NCBI GenBank assembly: GCA_947179485.1
Contig: OX359250.1
Span: 22,384,887-22,448,886 of the forward strand
Reading direction: 5' to 3'
DNA: 64,000 bases
Origin: Allacma fusca
Taxonomy: Eukaryota; Arthropoda; Collembola; Symphypleona; Sminthuridae
Below are positions 19,378 to 31,141 of this stretch, piece by piece. A program made the position numbers and the translations under genes. Position 1 is the first letter of the stretch. Each line of letters opens with the position of its first letter. A model generated the notes under the pieces. That model saw only the letters and a program-made list of their open reading frames with translations, did no database searches and was not told where the DNA came from.

Positions 19378-21690
19378 TTTGGTCGCTGCGCTCTTTACGT
19401 TTAAAATCAATTTTAAAAAAAAAAAAAAAAAGCTAGGGAAAGATGTCTCAGCAGAGGCGTTTGTTGAACAGACAATAATTCTTAGAAAACTGAAAGTGAA
19501 AAGGGTTAAATGGTCTCAGAGCCCTGCTCTGGTTCTCATGTTTGTTTAGCAAATATCGCTGATCCGCTTTCTAACAGAATCTAAAGCAAATCTAAATTCT
19601 AGCACTTCGTAAATACTGATATCTACTAAAAAAGGGTTAAACATACAAACAGTTACGGAGTTCTATGAGACTATGTGCTTTCGCCATCCCTTTTGTAATA
19701 CTAATACTCCCTCATCAAGTATATTTGTTTATTTATACTGGTTTAGAATCAGCACTTCCTTTTGACGGTCAAGCGTTATCAAAAATCAAGCTGATATGTT
19801 TCATATTGCAAAATATGTAGATACTCGAATTTTTTCTCGGTAATTATGAACGCAATTCCTGGTTCTACTGGATCATTGATAGGGATTTCAAGTTAAAAAT
19901 CTTGTGTTCCTCAAGTTCCAATTTATTGAAAACGTATGCATCTTGAATCGGTTACTCGGCAGTTGAAGTGGGTGATCGTTTAAAAATTTCAGCGAAAATT
20001 TATCATTTTTGTTTTATTGACAGTAGTGAATTGAGATTAAGGTAGAATCAATAAATTCTTCTGAAATAAAAATCCGTACGGAAGCTACAATCTTGACGAG
20101 GTTGATAATTGTTTATGCTAGAGGCAAATGGGGCTATGTATGTTGGCGTACATTATTGAAAGAACCAAAATGGTGTGATTGCTAGTTTGAAAGAATAATT
20201 TACTGAAGAAGGAGCTTATGAATGCACCTATTTTCTTATATATTCTTCACATATGGTGTGAGACAAATATTGCTGTTTTGTGCATTTATTTGTTTTGATT
20301 ATTTCTTTGGAAACACTCGGGTTAAATTAAATTCAAGGAAGGATAACGACATGATTTGAACTCATGATCTTATCAAAACTAATTTGCGTTTTACCCTCTC
20401 CTCACACGTCCAGCAGTATTAATACTGATGCCACTATACAATTGATCTTATCAGTTTTGAATTGATATAATTTGATTTCATAGTGACACGTGTATTAAAA
20501 TAGCTTTGGAGCTGAAAAACAAGTGAGATATATGTGTTCATATCCAATCAAATTGATTTACTAATATGTTGCAACCGAATAAAATTACTGTATGCGTAAT
20601 TGCTTATATTGCTAATTAAAATGAAAACCCGTAAATAGAATTGCAAAAAATATACAATGCTTGCTGAAAATGTTATCCTTCAGATGAGGAAATAGTTTTA
20701 GATGATCTAAAACAAAAACCTGGCGAGGAAATGTTTATAAGGTCAATTGCCTGCATGAAATACGAGTTTTTTCGTAGCGATTTTAGTAACTTAAAAATAA
20801 TATGAAGGATTTGTGAAAGCACGGTTTAATACTTCAAGAGACGTGATCGTACTATCTGTTTCAGAACAGTGTAGCATAATCCAAATTGTTAATATTAATG
20901 TAAACTTTATCACACACCAAATAATGAGCCCGTGGGAGAGCAAAATGTGATGACCGGTTTAAATTTGGTAATGATGGAATCTTTTTGAAATTATTAATGA
21001 CTGGGTCACGTTGCAGTAGCTCCTGTGGCCACAATTTTTGATGTACACACGTTGATTATATCACATTTTATTGCATTCCCATAAAATTTGCTACAATCCA
21101 GTGTTTTGAAATACTTCTACAACGACCAAGCCTTTCCATGAAAATATGACAGAATGAATGAATAATTTATTCTTCCTTACTTTTGATTCTGAGATTAAAT
21201 TTCTCCCAACTTTTGCTTCCTATGTTTAACCCTCATACTCACAATTTTTAATAAAAACCTATCAGATAGGTCCATGAAATTTACTTCAAATGAGCATCAA
21301 AACATACTCGTTATAATATGTTGCATGGCAGTATAAATTTATTAATTCTAAATCCTTGCAAATTCTGATGAATGTACAACTAGCTAGGTGGGTTTCATTC
21401 AAAATTTAATAGTAAATCGATTTAATAACACAGGCTGGCACAATAATACATTCAAGGTTTAATGAAGCAGTCACCTTTTTTATCGCGATATAGGTACGCA
21501 TTTCATTGTGGGGTAAATATTCGGACTTTCAAAATTTGAAATAGAATTTTAAGATATTTTAATAGGTGTTCTATGTAACTATATGTATTATTTAAATGAG
21601 TATTATGTCAAGTCTCATCATAATTGTATAACAAGATATTAACATTGCCTCAGTTATCGTACATTTAAATATTAATCGCATTTTACTACA
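19378..21690. other. No gene seen; upstream region of the DUF4781-like gene
   Basis: A poly-A tract (about 19412-19431) lies just upstream of the gene start. The rest is AT-rich with no supported exon, tandem array or element end. Confidence 0.4.
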
Positions 21691-21695
21691 CGTAC

Positions 21696-22230
21696 AGGGT
21701 GTTTCATGGTTTTTGTCTCCTCTTGCCCATATAAGGGACGATTACGAAAAATATATGATTTCCCCATTTTCAAGCAAATTCTTTTTCAGATTTATGTTTC
21801 CAAATTTATTTAATCCTTGTAGCTCAAAAGCTCTGGATACAGAAGGGTCAGGGAAGTGAAGCAAAGTCAGGAATTTTTATGAAGGTCAAATTTGTTGGTT
21901 TCAATTGGTTGATTCTCAAAATTTGTTTTAAAATCATTATGACGCTATTTTGTGGGAAATTTGATTGAATTTCAGGAGAGCTATCCAACAGTTCTCTACG
22001 TGAGAATTCTGGTCATGATCAAAATGCCAAATTTAATGGGAGATTGTGCAAGGACTGGGCTTGACTCTTTTCAATGCACCAATTTTTGGCAAAATGAGCA
22101 TGTGAACCTGTTGGTGCTCCTTGCACACATTGCATGTATAGCTATATGTAGTGCTTTGTCTGAATTTTGGATTTTGTTCGTTGCGAAAATAGATTTCTCT
22201 TATGAGATTTAACATGCAAACATTCAAGGG
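21696..22230 (+). repeat. Interspersed repeat family starting ACAGGGTG, copy 1
   Basis: Starts TACAGGGTGTTTCA. It shares with 45138-45320 an ordered series of blocks: GATTTCCCCATTTT, a run ending in AATTTATTTAATCC, CTCAAAAGCTCTGGATA and GGGAAGTGAAGCAAAGTCAGG. The order and spacing are conserved, so this is one repeat family. The class is unknown and no ends other than the ACAGGGTG start were found. Confidence 0.55.
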
Positions 22231-22269
22231 AGTCCCCCCTGTCAAACTTTCACAAAAAAATCAAGGTTT

Positions 22270-23920
22270 CAGAAGTCTTACAACCCGAACCAAGAGGAGT
22301 GAGCTGACACGACACGTCTAACATGAAGTTTGTGGTTTGTATGAACGCTATTAGTAGTGTCTACAATTCCACCAAGTTTCATTTAGTTCTGTAGTTTACA
22401 TCGGAAGACCTTGCTTGTCAGATGAATCCCCTGCAAATTAGCAAGGCGCTTGGGAATATTTTTCTGAATGACGGACCGTTGTTGAAAAAATGGAGAGACC
22501 AGAAACTCTCTTTTCAGCATCTATGCTCCCGATGAATTTCCCCAACCTGGCTCGATCTCTGTTCTAACGGGTCACACCCAGAATTCTCAAAGCAGAGTTG
22601 GATAGCTCCTCTGAAAGCAAATGAATTTTCCTACAGCACGTCAAAACAAACTTAAGAAAAAATTTTCCCCTGAAAGAAGGATTTGAAATGTCCAAAATCC
22701 TTAAAAATCTCAGCTTTGCGGCATGTTTTTGAAGACTGTCACCGTAATAATTATTCTTGTTTTAGGCCAATCTAGCTTTAAAATAATTATCTGGAAAAGA
22801 ATTTGCTCGAAAATTATAAATGTTGTGTTGTGTTTGTGATTAAATGTAATCACATATTTCGAATTGTTGTCCCTTAAATGTGATAGGGGACACGAAGCAC
22901 ATAAAACACCCCATATTGTTTTTGGTAAAATTAATAAAGAGGAGGTAGGAGTTCGAGAATACAACTTTTTTATAGCGTTGTAATCAAGGTAATGTTAGCA
23001 AAACACAGGAGAAGGGGGAGGGCTCATCAAATTTTGGTCATAAATTTTCAACAATTTGGTAACCATTTCTGGATAAAATTGTGCTCGACAGTTTCGTGCA
23101 TTGTACTTCTTCAGGCGCAGTAAAAAAAGCAAATAGAAAATAAAATGCCATTTCATCACGGATAATCAGTACGATATGGCTGAAAAGAGAGATGGTAACA
23201 GAAGGAGGATGAAATCAGGGCACGTGTATGTTGCCGAGAAAATACATAATTAATCCACGGGCTGATCCGCGTTGGCCCCAAAAATTACCTTGCATGAAAG
23301 TATGTATGCACGTAACCTTTTACGTATATATAATATATGATAAATATATATATATAATATATTACGTATATACATATGTAAAATAAACACATATTTTGCA
23401 TGTTTATTTATTACTAATTTATTTAGTATATACATTCCTATATATTTTATACAAATTTATTTGTATTATTATTTTAGCAAGATAAACTAAAATCAAGCTG
23501 GCGATTATTTCATACTGCTGTTTAAGGTCGTTCGTAAAACACGGACGCTCTGCTGGTTATGCAAAGCGAGCATTTTGGGTTTGGCATATGGAGGTTCATG
23601 GGTTACATACATTACCAGAGATGGGTATTTGTTTTTCGTTCCCTGGGGTACAGACCTTAATAATTCCAGGTTCCATGTCTCCATGTCTCCATGTACACGA
23701 ATATATGAGGCTTACATTATTTCACGCACTTAAAATGTAGGGGGACAATCCAATTGGGCGTCCCTCCCAGGTGTAAAACTGGCAAAAATGTTCCCCCCGT
23801 CGTCCACAGTCCCCGACTAATTATGTACAGAAAAGAGTAAGTTGGCGAAAAGGAAATAGAGAAAAATCAAAAGAAAAATGACTACCTTGGCTAAGGTCTA
23901 TTGACAAAGTAATCGGTGGG
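22270..23920. other. No gene seen
   Basis: AT-rich, with TATATA stretches at 23325-23370. No supported ORF, RNA gene or repeat ends. Confidence 0.4.
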
Positions 23921-23928
23921 GCTCTTAT
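23921..23928. repeat. 8-bp target duplication of hAT-like element 3 (left)
   Basis: GCTCTTAT, repeated exactly at 25732-25739. Confidence 0.9.
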
Positions 23929-24151
23929 CAGTGCTCGGCACGAGTACGAAAAATCGGTACCCGTACCCGTATCCGTACCCGAAGTGCGGGTATTGCAATA
24001 TGTGTTATCTATTATTAATCTTTATTAAAGTGTCGCAAGGAGTCAATATTAAAATACTGGTTTTCACCCTTGACACTGTCACTTCATCCAGATACATACA
24101 AGGTTACATTCATAAAACAGGCATAAGTCGTAAGGAGTTTAAACAAAATTA

Positions 24152-24793
24152 TTAAGTACATACATCATCTCTTTCAACCAAAATATGCTTAATTAGGAGT
24201 TTGTCAAATACTCCATATGCACAGTCACGCATTCGACACAGGGTAGGGAGATCATTCCATGCTTTGACACACACATACATAATATTCTTTTGAATAATAG
24301 CCGATTTAGCAACACTATGATAAAGTAAAATAGTACCAGGGCATCGCAACCTACCTGATGTTAGTTTTGACAAAAGCATCCCATTAACGTAGTTGATTTT
24401 ACTCCCATAGTGTACAAGTTGATACATAAACTTGCATCTATAGTATCTGACACGTTCAGATATAGACAGTATATTATAGTGTTCATATAGTTGAGACAGA
24501 GCTAAAACATTTTTGTCATTACGATTACGAGAATGCAATCTCAAAAGGAAAGTATCTAATTTACACTGTAGTCGATCAATTCGCGACTTGCAAGCATTGC
24601 TCCAAATGAGTATACAATAATCTATGTGACTGAGAACCAGGGAATTGATCAATAAACGTTTAGCACTGTCATTTAAGTAACGCTTGACCCTAATCAAAGA
24701 ACCCATAGATTTTGACAATTTTTTAAGAATATATTCAACATGATCTTTGTAGCTAAATTTGTCGTCCAATAACACACCCAAATATTTAAACAC
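24152..24793 (-). pseudogene. LINE (non-LTR) reverse transcriptase C-terminal fragment
   Basis: 213 open codons. The start is the conserved FKYLGVLLDDKFSYKDHV motif that follows the palm of jockey/CR1-type reverse transcriptases, continuing through LLINSLVLSHIDYCILIW and a C-terminal region with WNDLPTLCRMR. The YxDD catalytic core and everything 5' of it are absent. The fragment lies inside hAT-like element 3, between two hexamer arrays, so it either inserted into the element or was captured by it. The frame is intact, so the insertion is not very old. Confidence 0.85.
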
Positions 24794-24819
24794 CCATACT
24801 CTATCTACCTATACTACCT

Positions 24820-25010
24820 ATACTCATATCTATACCCTTACCCATATCCGAGTATTCAGGGAAACATTTTTCATACCCGTACCCGAAATGAAATCTCAAA
24901 CCATGTACCTGTACCCCGCATTGTATCCGTACCCGGAAAATACTCGAAAATTGTACCCATACGCGGGTATCTAAGTGTCGTACCCGTAGTCGTACTTGGG
25001 TACTTTATAT
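24820..25010 (+). repeat. TACCCG hexamer array, middle block
   Basis: Repeated TACCCG, TATCCG and TACTCG hexamers immediately after the LINE fragment. They are probably a continuation of the left arm pushed apart by the insert. Confidence 0.75.
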
Positions 25011-25494
25011 CCAGATTTCTCTAAATGTAGTACATAGTACGTTATGTGTAATTATGTATGACAGCTTAGTGTGTAATTTTGACTAGCTAGAGCGGTATTT
25101 GATGGTGTATATTTTCATTGAAGAGTAGAAAAACTAGAAGCGTTTTTGATTATCTAAAAATTAAATTAACTTACATACTTGTAGATTCATCAAAATATTA
25201 CCAGCCGTACAAAATTTATCTGAATCCTATTCTCCACTTCTATTTTGTTATTATTCCTCGTTTGTGTTTATTTATCTATAATTCCTAAAACCTGTTTCCC
25301 TAAAAGCATATATTTTAGCTACACAGTCTTAAATACATTTACTGTATGTTTTAATGTTAAAGGAGTATTAACACTGGGCTATGTGTATTCAGAAACACTA
25401 AAAATACGGGCAGAAGTTTCCAACGTACGGCATGATGGTATAAAATTCATCAAAATGTCTCTATTCTCAACGTATCCAAATACTTGGGTACAAT

Positions 25495-25725
25495 GGTCGT
25501 GGGTACGAGTAAATGACCTCATTATACCCGTACCCGGTGGGTATACACCCATTTCGAAATCCGTGTACCCGTACCCATACCTGTATCCGTACTTGAAATT
25601 TTTAGCCGACCAAAGTGTACCCGGGTAGTACCCGGAATTGATCGGGTACACAAATTTGATACCCAGGTAGTACCCATACCCGTAACCTTACCCATTTACC
25701 CGAGTATTACCCATACCCGTGCCGA
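25495..25725 (+). repeat. TACCCG hexamer array, right arm
   Basis: About twenty TACCCG-type hexamers up to the right terminus. Confidence 0.8.
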
Positions 25726-25739
25726 GCACTGGCTCTTAT

Positions 25740-26755
25740 CAAAGCCGAAATTTTCACATTGGATGAAAATGAAGCCTCCATAAAGTACTGCTAATTCAAA
25801 TTTAAGTGTAGTAATTGACCTGGCTATCCCCTATTATTGTTTAATCACCTATTGTTATGACTTCCTTTGCCAATGGTATCCGAAGCTGGAAGCCAGTGCC
25901 TTTACTGAGCAATCTTGATAACAAAATAAACACAAAGAAATGATTGAATGGAGGATTAGTGGTGGGGTAAATTTTAAAAAAATAAGAATCAGTAGTTATA
26001 GGATTATCGTGATTGTATCATTATATAATTATCTATATATATAATTATATTATATAATTATATAATATTATTCTACATAAATTTTCCGTGAAACGAGTGT
26101 AGCTAGAGAGCGTCCCCTTGCTGTCGCCCTGAAGTAATGCTATGATTATTGGATTCTCATATTTCGATTACGAATATTAATATTGGTCAATCTAAGGTCA
26201 AGAAGCTAGCTTTGATAAATATTGATCAATCTGAAGTCAAGAAACAGCATTGATCACTGTTGGTTAACCTGAAGCCAAAAAACCATTGGTTACCAATAGT
26301 GGTCAGTATTTGAACTAGAACCACTATTATGAATGCATGTCATAAATGTGTCATTCATCTAAAATAGCATCGACTTTAGAAAATGAAAATTTCTTATGGG
26401 ATTTAACATTAGAAAATTTAAGTTGGACGAATTAGAATTTAAAACTTCTGCGCGATTTGCCGCTCAAACCAGGCCGAGATGGCCCAAACTTTTGTTCTCG
26501 CTGGGACATTAGGCCAGGTAAGTACCTAAGCTCACACAAAATTTCATTCAGATCCCTAGTGGGCATGTATCGAGGGTAACTTGTTAGTGTAGAAATAGAA
26601 ACAACAAACGGCGTATCCTATACTGTACAATTTGCTCATGTACATATAACATTTGCGTCACAACATTTGAAGCCTGCTTACTAATATTTTATCTATTATA
26701 GGTACGATGTTATTAGCCGGTCGACGTTAGTAGTCCTCATATCTTTGGTTTATAT
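25740..26755. other. No gene seen
   Basis: Contains an AT palindrome-rich stretch (26025-26070) and three diverged GGTCAA..GAAG steps at about 26185-26300 that look like a short decayed tandem. No supported CDS. Confidence 0.4.
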
Positions 26756-26759
26756 AGAA

Positions 26760-27330
26760 TTTTATTAATACAAGGGTATATGATTTTGCAAGCTTTCGGT
26801 AGCAACCTGCAACTATCCCGAGTGAGGAAATCTTACTAGTTATACTTTTAAAGAAGATTTTGAATAATGAAATTTTTCCCCAAAAGTTTGAATTATTCAA
26901 CGTTCAAATTATTCTAAAAAATGAATGAAATAAAATTGATCATTAAATAATCTTTTCAATAATCGGCTTACAGTCGATATTAAGTAAAAATCCTTAATTG
27001 ACGTTCTTCCATTCGTGTGTAGAATTTTGAAACTTAATTCTTTCTTTTATTTTTCGTGAAATTATAATTGTGTTCTTTCTCTCTAATTGAAACATTTTCC
27101 CAATCCATAAAATTTAATGTTGTGGGTGAATAACTTATTTATGTCATGCCATGTCGAATTTATTTTTGTTTTTCAAATGTATGACGTTCATGTTCTTCCG
27201 TATGTACTTTTAACGGACGACCAGTTTCTCCATAATATAAATTAGAGCATGTTTTAACAAGGTAGCTTGTATATTGCTTTTTTCTGTTGTTCTTCTGGAT
27301 CCTTTGTGTTGGGAAAGAAGATTTTAATTT
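26760..27330 (-). pseudogene. Second Penelope-like element remnant (GIY-YIG plus 3' tail)
   Basis: On the minus strand, 27200-27260 encodes CSNLYYGETGRPLKVHTEEH, the YIG half and following helix of the Penelope GIY-YIG nuclease, with stops and frameshifts nearby. Downstream on the same strand, 26832-26788 has the tail block CGGGATAGTTGCAG ... CGAAAGCTTGC, matching the tail of the copy at 10196-10230. The copy is decayed and 5'-truncated. Confidence 0.7.
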
Positions 27331-27334
27331 TCTT

Positions 27335-28330
27335 TCCTTCTAGAAACATCATTTCGTAATCAAATTTACTTTGGAATAATCCGGCAATTCTGTTAGAAAT
27401 TTGTCCCATATAATTTTAAGGCTGTTTTCCTTATCTGAGCGCATAGAGGATCAAAAAAGATTTTTTGACACCTTCGAAATTCCAGTTCAATTAAATTTGA
27501 TGAATCAACTTAACTACACGTAGTGATAAAAAACTTTGATACCCAAAAATACAATCTCACAAAATTAGGTATTAAATCTGACGTTTTTCTGTCATAGCGA
27601 ATTACTATTTTTGGTCATCAAAATTGCAAAATTTCACAAATTACTGATTCGTGATTATCCCATGTTCAGCAAGCAGATCAACATCACGACCAAACGAAAA
27701 ATTGAAAGCCCAGTAGCATAGACACACACCTACAATGGATGTCAGAGTCCGTATTTACATTTTGATATGACTTCCAAATACTGTACAAGTGTGTAGTTAC
27801 TTTTGCTATCTAATTATTATATCAAATGGATTAAGCAATTTGAAGTTTGTTGTTTATTAAAAAACTTTACTGTCAACTGTAAATTTACCCAAGTTTTCGA
27901 AAAGCTAAAATGTATATACAGTATAAGATTACCTAAGATAGCTAATTTTTAATGGGAATCATTTAGCTATGTATAGTTGTGTAGTATGTCAACCAAAGGC
28001 AACTCATTATGTGTACAGTATTTCAGGTACTTCATTTTATAATTTCATGTATGTACATGTATATACATAATTGAAGCAATAATTTAAAGTACTTCATATA
28101 AGATATTTTTGCAATATCTTTTTAATTATTTAGATAAGCGGAACTTAAGAGCTCATAATATATTAAGGAGACTTTCAGGCTTGTCCAAAAGATTTTTTCT
28201 GAAACTTTGCTTAGAAATTATAAAAACACCGTAGTAACAAGTAACAATTTACCATAGCAAGGGATTTATTTTCGGATTTATTCAACAACTGTATAAACTC
28301 ATACATTTTAAACATTCAAATGTTGAACAT
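27335..28330. other. No gene seen
   Basis: AT-rich, no supported feature before the polyadenylation signal of the next gene. Confidence 0.4.
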
Positions 28331-28333
28331 ACT

Positions 28334-28339
28334 TTTATT
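28334..28339 (-). terminator. Polyadenylation signal AATAAA
   Basis: AATAAA on the minus strand, 24 bases past the stop of the gene at 28363-30327. Confidence 0.6.
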
Positions 28340-28362
28340 AAATCCGATTAAAATCTTCAGCC

Positions 28363-30327
28363 TTAATACCGACAGCATTCGAATAATTGACCCTTCTGAA
28401 GAATTTTATGAGTTCGAGTACAAAATCTCCTAGAGTCGGAGGCTATATTCATAGCATAAGGGCCTTTCGTCATCACTGTCAAACATTTTAATGAGGGATT
28501 TAAATACTGAAAATCCATGATAGTTAATGGAATGGTATTTGGCTCAGCGTGCTCTACGGAAATCCTCAATGTAAGGTTTTCAATTTTTTCGAATCCAATG
28601 GTAGTTGATAAACTTAAGTGATACTGGTGTCCCTCGGATTTATTGAGGAAAATCCCGAACTGAGCGTTCTTCAAGTGCTTCAACTGTTTCGACATCCATA
28701 TGAACTCTGGCACGGGGAGGTCCAAACTTAATGTGAAATCCGTTAGCCCAGGGGCCATGGACACTAGTGTCTTGGTCTGATTTAAAACATGCGCAAATTC
28801 CTGCTTCCACCTGATATCCGCTTTGGTAAGCTTGGGCAGCCGGATCCCACTGAATACGTCGCAATGAACGCAGGACACTCCCTGATTGATCCGGAGACTC
28901 TTGATCTTGGAATTCTTTTTCAAAATGGCCCGGACACTATCTTGATTACTAACGGAGAAGTAGGGACGATCAAAGGATAGTAACTGGAGTTTGGGCATTT
29001 TCCAGGATGACACCATCTCGTACACTGGGTTACATTCATTTTGAACTTGAAGATTAATTTGAAGCCAGTTCAGTTGTTCCCAGACAGTATCAGTCGCATT
29101 TGATGGTAAATTATTTTGTGTCTTCTCCACCGACCCGTCGCAAAGTTTGTGAATTTGTAAGGTCAAACTTTGAATTCTCAAAAACGTCGTAGTAACATCT
29201 TGAACAAATCGCTTTGATTGGGACGATGGTAGCCGGACATAAACGATGTCATTTGCATTAAAGTCTTCTGGGAAATAGTGGTTCAAGTTTCCGTCGTCCG
29301 CTCCACGGAATACAGCTGCATTGCATGAATCAGTAAATTTTTGGTACTCCTCGTTGGCTGACAAAACGCAGTAGACATAGGATTCGCTATCATTATTGGA
29401 ACCAGAGGGTGTTATCAGTCCATTGACATCGTTTAATTGCGTCGTTGGGAATTCTTTGCTCCCACCGGTAGACACGGTCCAGTCGTTCACAGCCATCTGA
29501 TGGTCTTCGCTACTGACTCCCTCACTGTCCCCGAACAATTGAGGGAGGACGTAAATCGTACTCACGGCACAAGAATACACTGCTGCAACGGTGAACAGCA
29601 TGAGGAAGTAAATTATTCTCTTCCTTCGAAGTATCCTCAAAATTCAAAATATACCGGCATTAATATAAATCAATTTTCTAGAATTTTTGCCCGGATATAA
29701 ATCTACATGCCCAGGAGTTTCGTCTTAATTTAATTTTATATAAATAATAGAAACCAGCTAGTTGCCAATCATAATTCCCTCATATTTTAAAACATGCCCG
29801 TTAGCAAACGGGAAATGACATATGTACTAAACCGCGGGTGTTAATTTTTGTTTGGTACTGCTCAAGTGAATAAATGTGGGAAAGTTTAACAGTAGCTAGT
29901 GTTAGTTAAAATGTTATAAATAAATTGTTAAATATTACCATTGTTGGTGCATCTTCAGATCACTTGATGACAGCTCGCTGATAGAAAGCATCGGCACGTA
30001 AACATCCGTGTGTGTGATGTCCCAAATGGCTTCTCTAATGAAAATAAATAATTGATTAAAGATGTACCGCTGTGATACCCAATGGTAATATAATTCCACG
30101 GGCTTGCATATCTTTCATATAGGGGCAAAATGATCTAGCTGGTAGATCATTTTGCCTCTTCAGGATAAATGTATTCTGAGAGATCCCCTTTAATTATTTA
30201 TTTTTGTTGAGCGATGTTTTTTTAACTTTCTATGTAGATCTTTATTAGTTTCCCACAATATTCAATATTCTTTCAGAAATAAAATAATTATTAGTAAATC
30301 TTACTTTGAACTTTCGTAGTTTTCCAT
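28363..30327 (-). CDS. Membrane-anchored family protein A, three exons, 463 aa
   Basis: Exons 30327-30305, 30034-29939 and 29635-28363 (23 + 96 + 1,273 bases), joined in phases 2 and 2. Residues 1-40 are a short hydrophilic tail (MENYESSK then EAIWDITHTDVY...). One membrane segment follows basic RRKR (IIYFLMLFTVAAVYSCAV, about 45-65), so the large remainder is probably outside the cell or luminal (type II). The outer domain has regularly spaced leucines (LQLLSFDRP, IKSLRINQGV, LTDFTLSLDL, IENLTLRISV), like a degenerate leucine-rich repeat, with several cysteines and N-glycosylation sequons. Family not recognised. The N-terminal half is homologous to the gene at 39362-40827. The last 681 bases are nearly identical to the gene at 42042-43696. 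The third-exon acceptor (TTTTGAG|G) is weak; the open frame and paralogue support it. Confidence 0.75.
30124..30156. repeat. Perfect 14-bp inverted repeat in intron 1 of gene A
   Basis: GGCAAAATGATCTA and its exact reverse complement are separated by five bases. The first gene's intron 1 (30304-30035) contains it; the matching intron of gene B does not show it. It could form a hairpin in the pre-mRNA, or be the core of a very short foldback element. Confidence 0.6.
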
Positions 30328-30329
30328 CG

Positions 30330-31139
30330 TATGTCTTTTGTTGTAGGAAACTGCTACGGCAAATTTTTTAAGTGTGACAAATGAAATGTATACCAGCAGT
30401 TTGGTTCCTTCTTAATGAATTATTGAACAAATGAATGACTGAATGGAATACAGATCAAGTTTGTGGTAGTATGGAGTGACAGTAGTGAACTTAATGTTAA
30501 TTTAAATATATAGTCTTTACTCTTTAAGGACTGGGTTGATACTGATAAGTAATGGCAGACGACAAGCAAATCAGCTGCTAAGGAGGATGAGACTATGTAA
30601 TTTCGCTGTTCCTTTTTAATACTAATTTCTCACATAGCTGTCTATACCAAAGCTGGGTAAAATAATTGCCTATCCTAAATCCTACATACATTTTATAGTT
30701 TACAAAGAGCATACATTTTCCATACATAAATTTGTCCAGAAATGTAATCATACATATAAATAAATTTATGCATAAATATATGTACACGTGCCTATAAAAG
30801 TGTATGTTGAACTTTCTGAACCTTTATAAAAACTGATGAAGCATGGCTACGCGCGTGTATACCTATAGTTAATTAGTTAAGTTTAAAATAATTAATTTCT
30901 AGTTTCGCAGGTTTCAGTCTAATAAGCGTCTAAAAATCGAACGTTTGCATTGCAGCAGGAAATAATAAATGCAAATACACCAATAGACACAGACCGTGCC
31001 AAAAAAATACAGATGGAGCCCGGAGGGAAGATGGAGGGAAATCTCCTGGCCTTTTAAACACACATACTCATAGGTCGTACATACGGTATTCATACCATAC
31101 ATATATCATACAATTCTTAGTGGAAATATGCAGCCTACA
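30330..31139. other. No gene seen; 5' flank of gene A
   Basis: Presumed promoter side of gene A. No clear TATA box or initiator could be chosen in the AT-rich sequence. Confidence 0.35.
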
Positions 31140-31141
31140 TA

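Larger units (their letters stand above)
23929..25731. mobile_element. hAT-like non-autonomous element 3 with TACCCG arms and a LINE insert
   Basis: A 1,803-bp element. The first 14 bases, CAGTGCTCGGCACG, are identical at both ends (18 of the first 20 match), and the 8-bp flank GCTCTTAT is duplicated exactly. Arrays of TACCCG/TATCCG hexamers occupy 23945-23990, 24820-25010 and 25495-25725. As in element 1, they run on the same strand in both arms. The centre carries a LINE reverse-transcriptase fragment on the minus strand. No transposase gene is present, so it would need one from elsewhere. Confidence 0.9.

Noticed and set aside
20341-20400. Possible tRNA (GATTTGAACTCATGATC resembles a T-arm read backwards)
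   Set aside because: No acceptor stem or anticodon arm could be paired around it.
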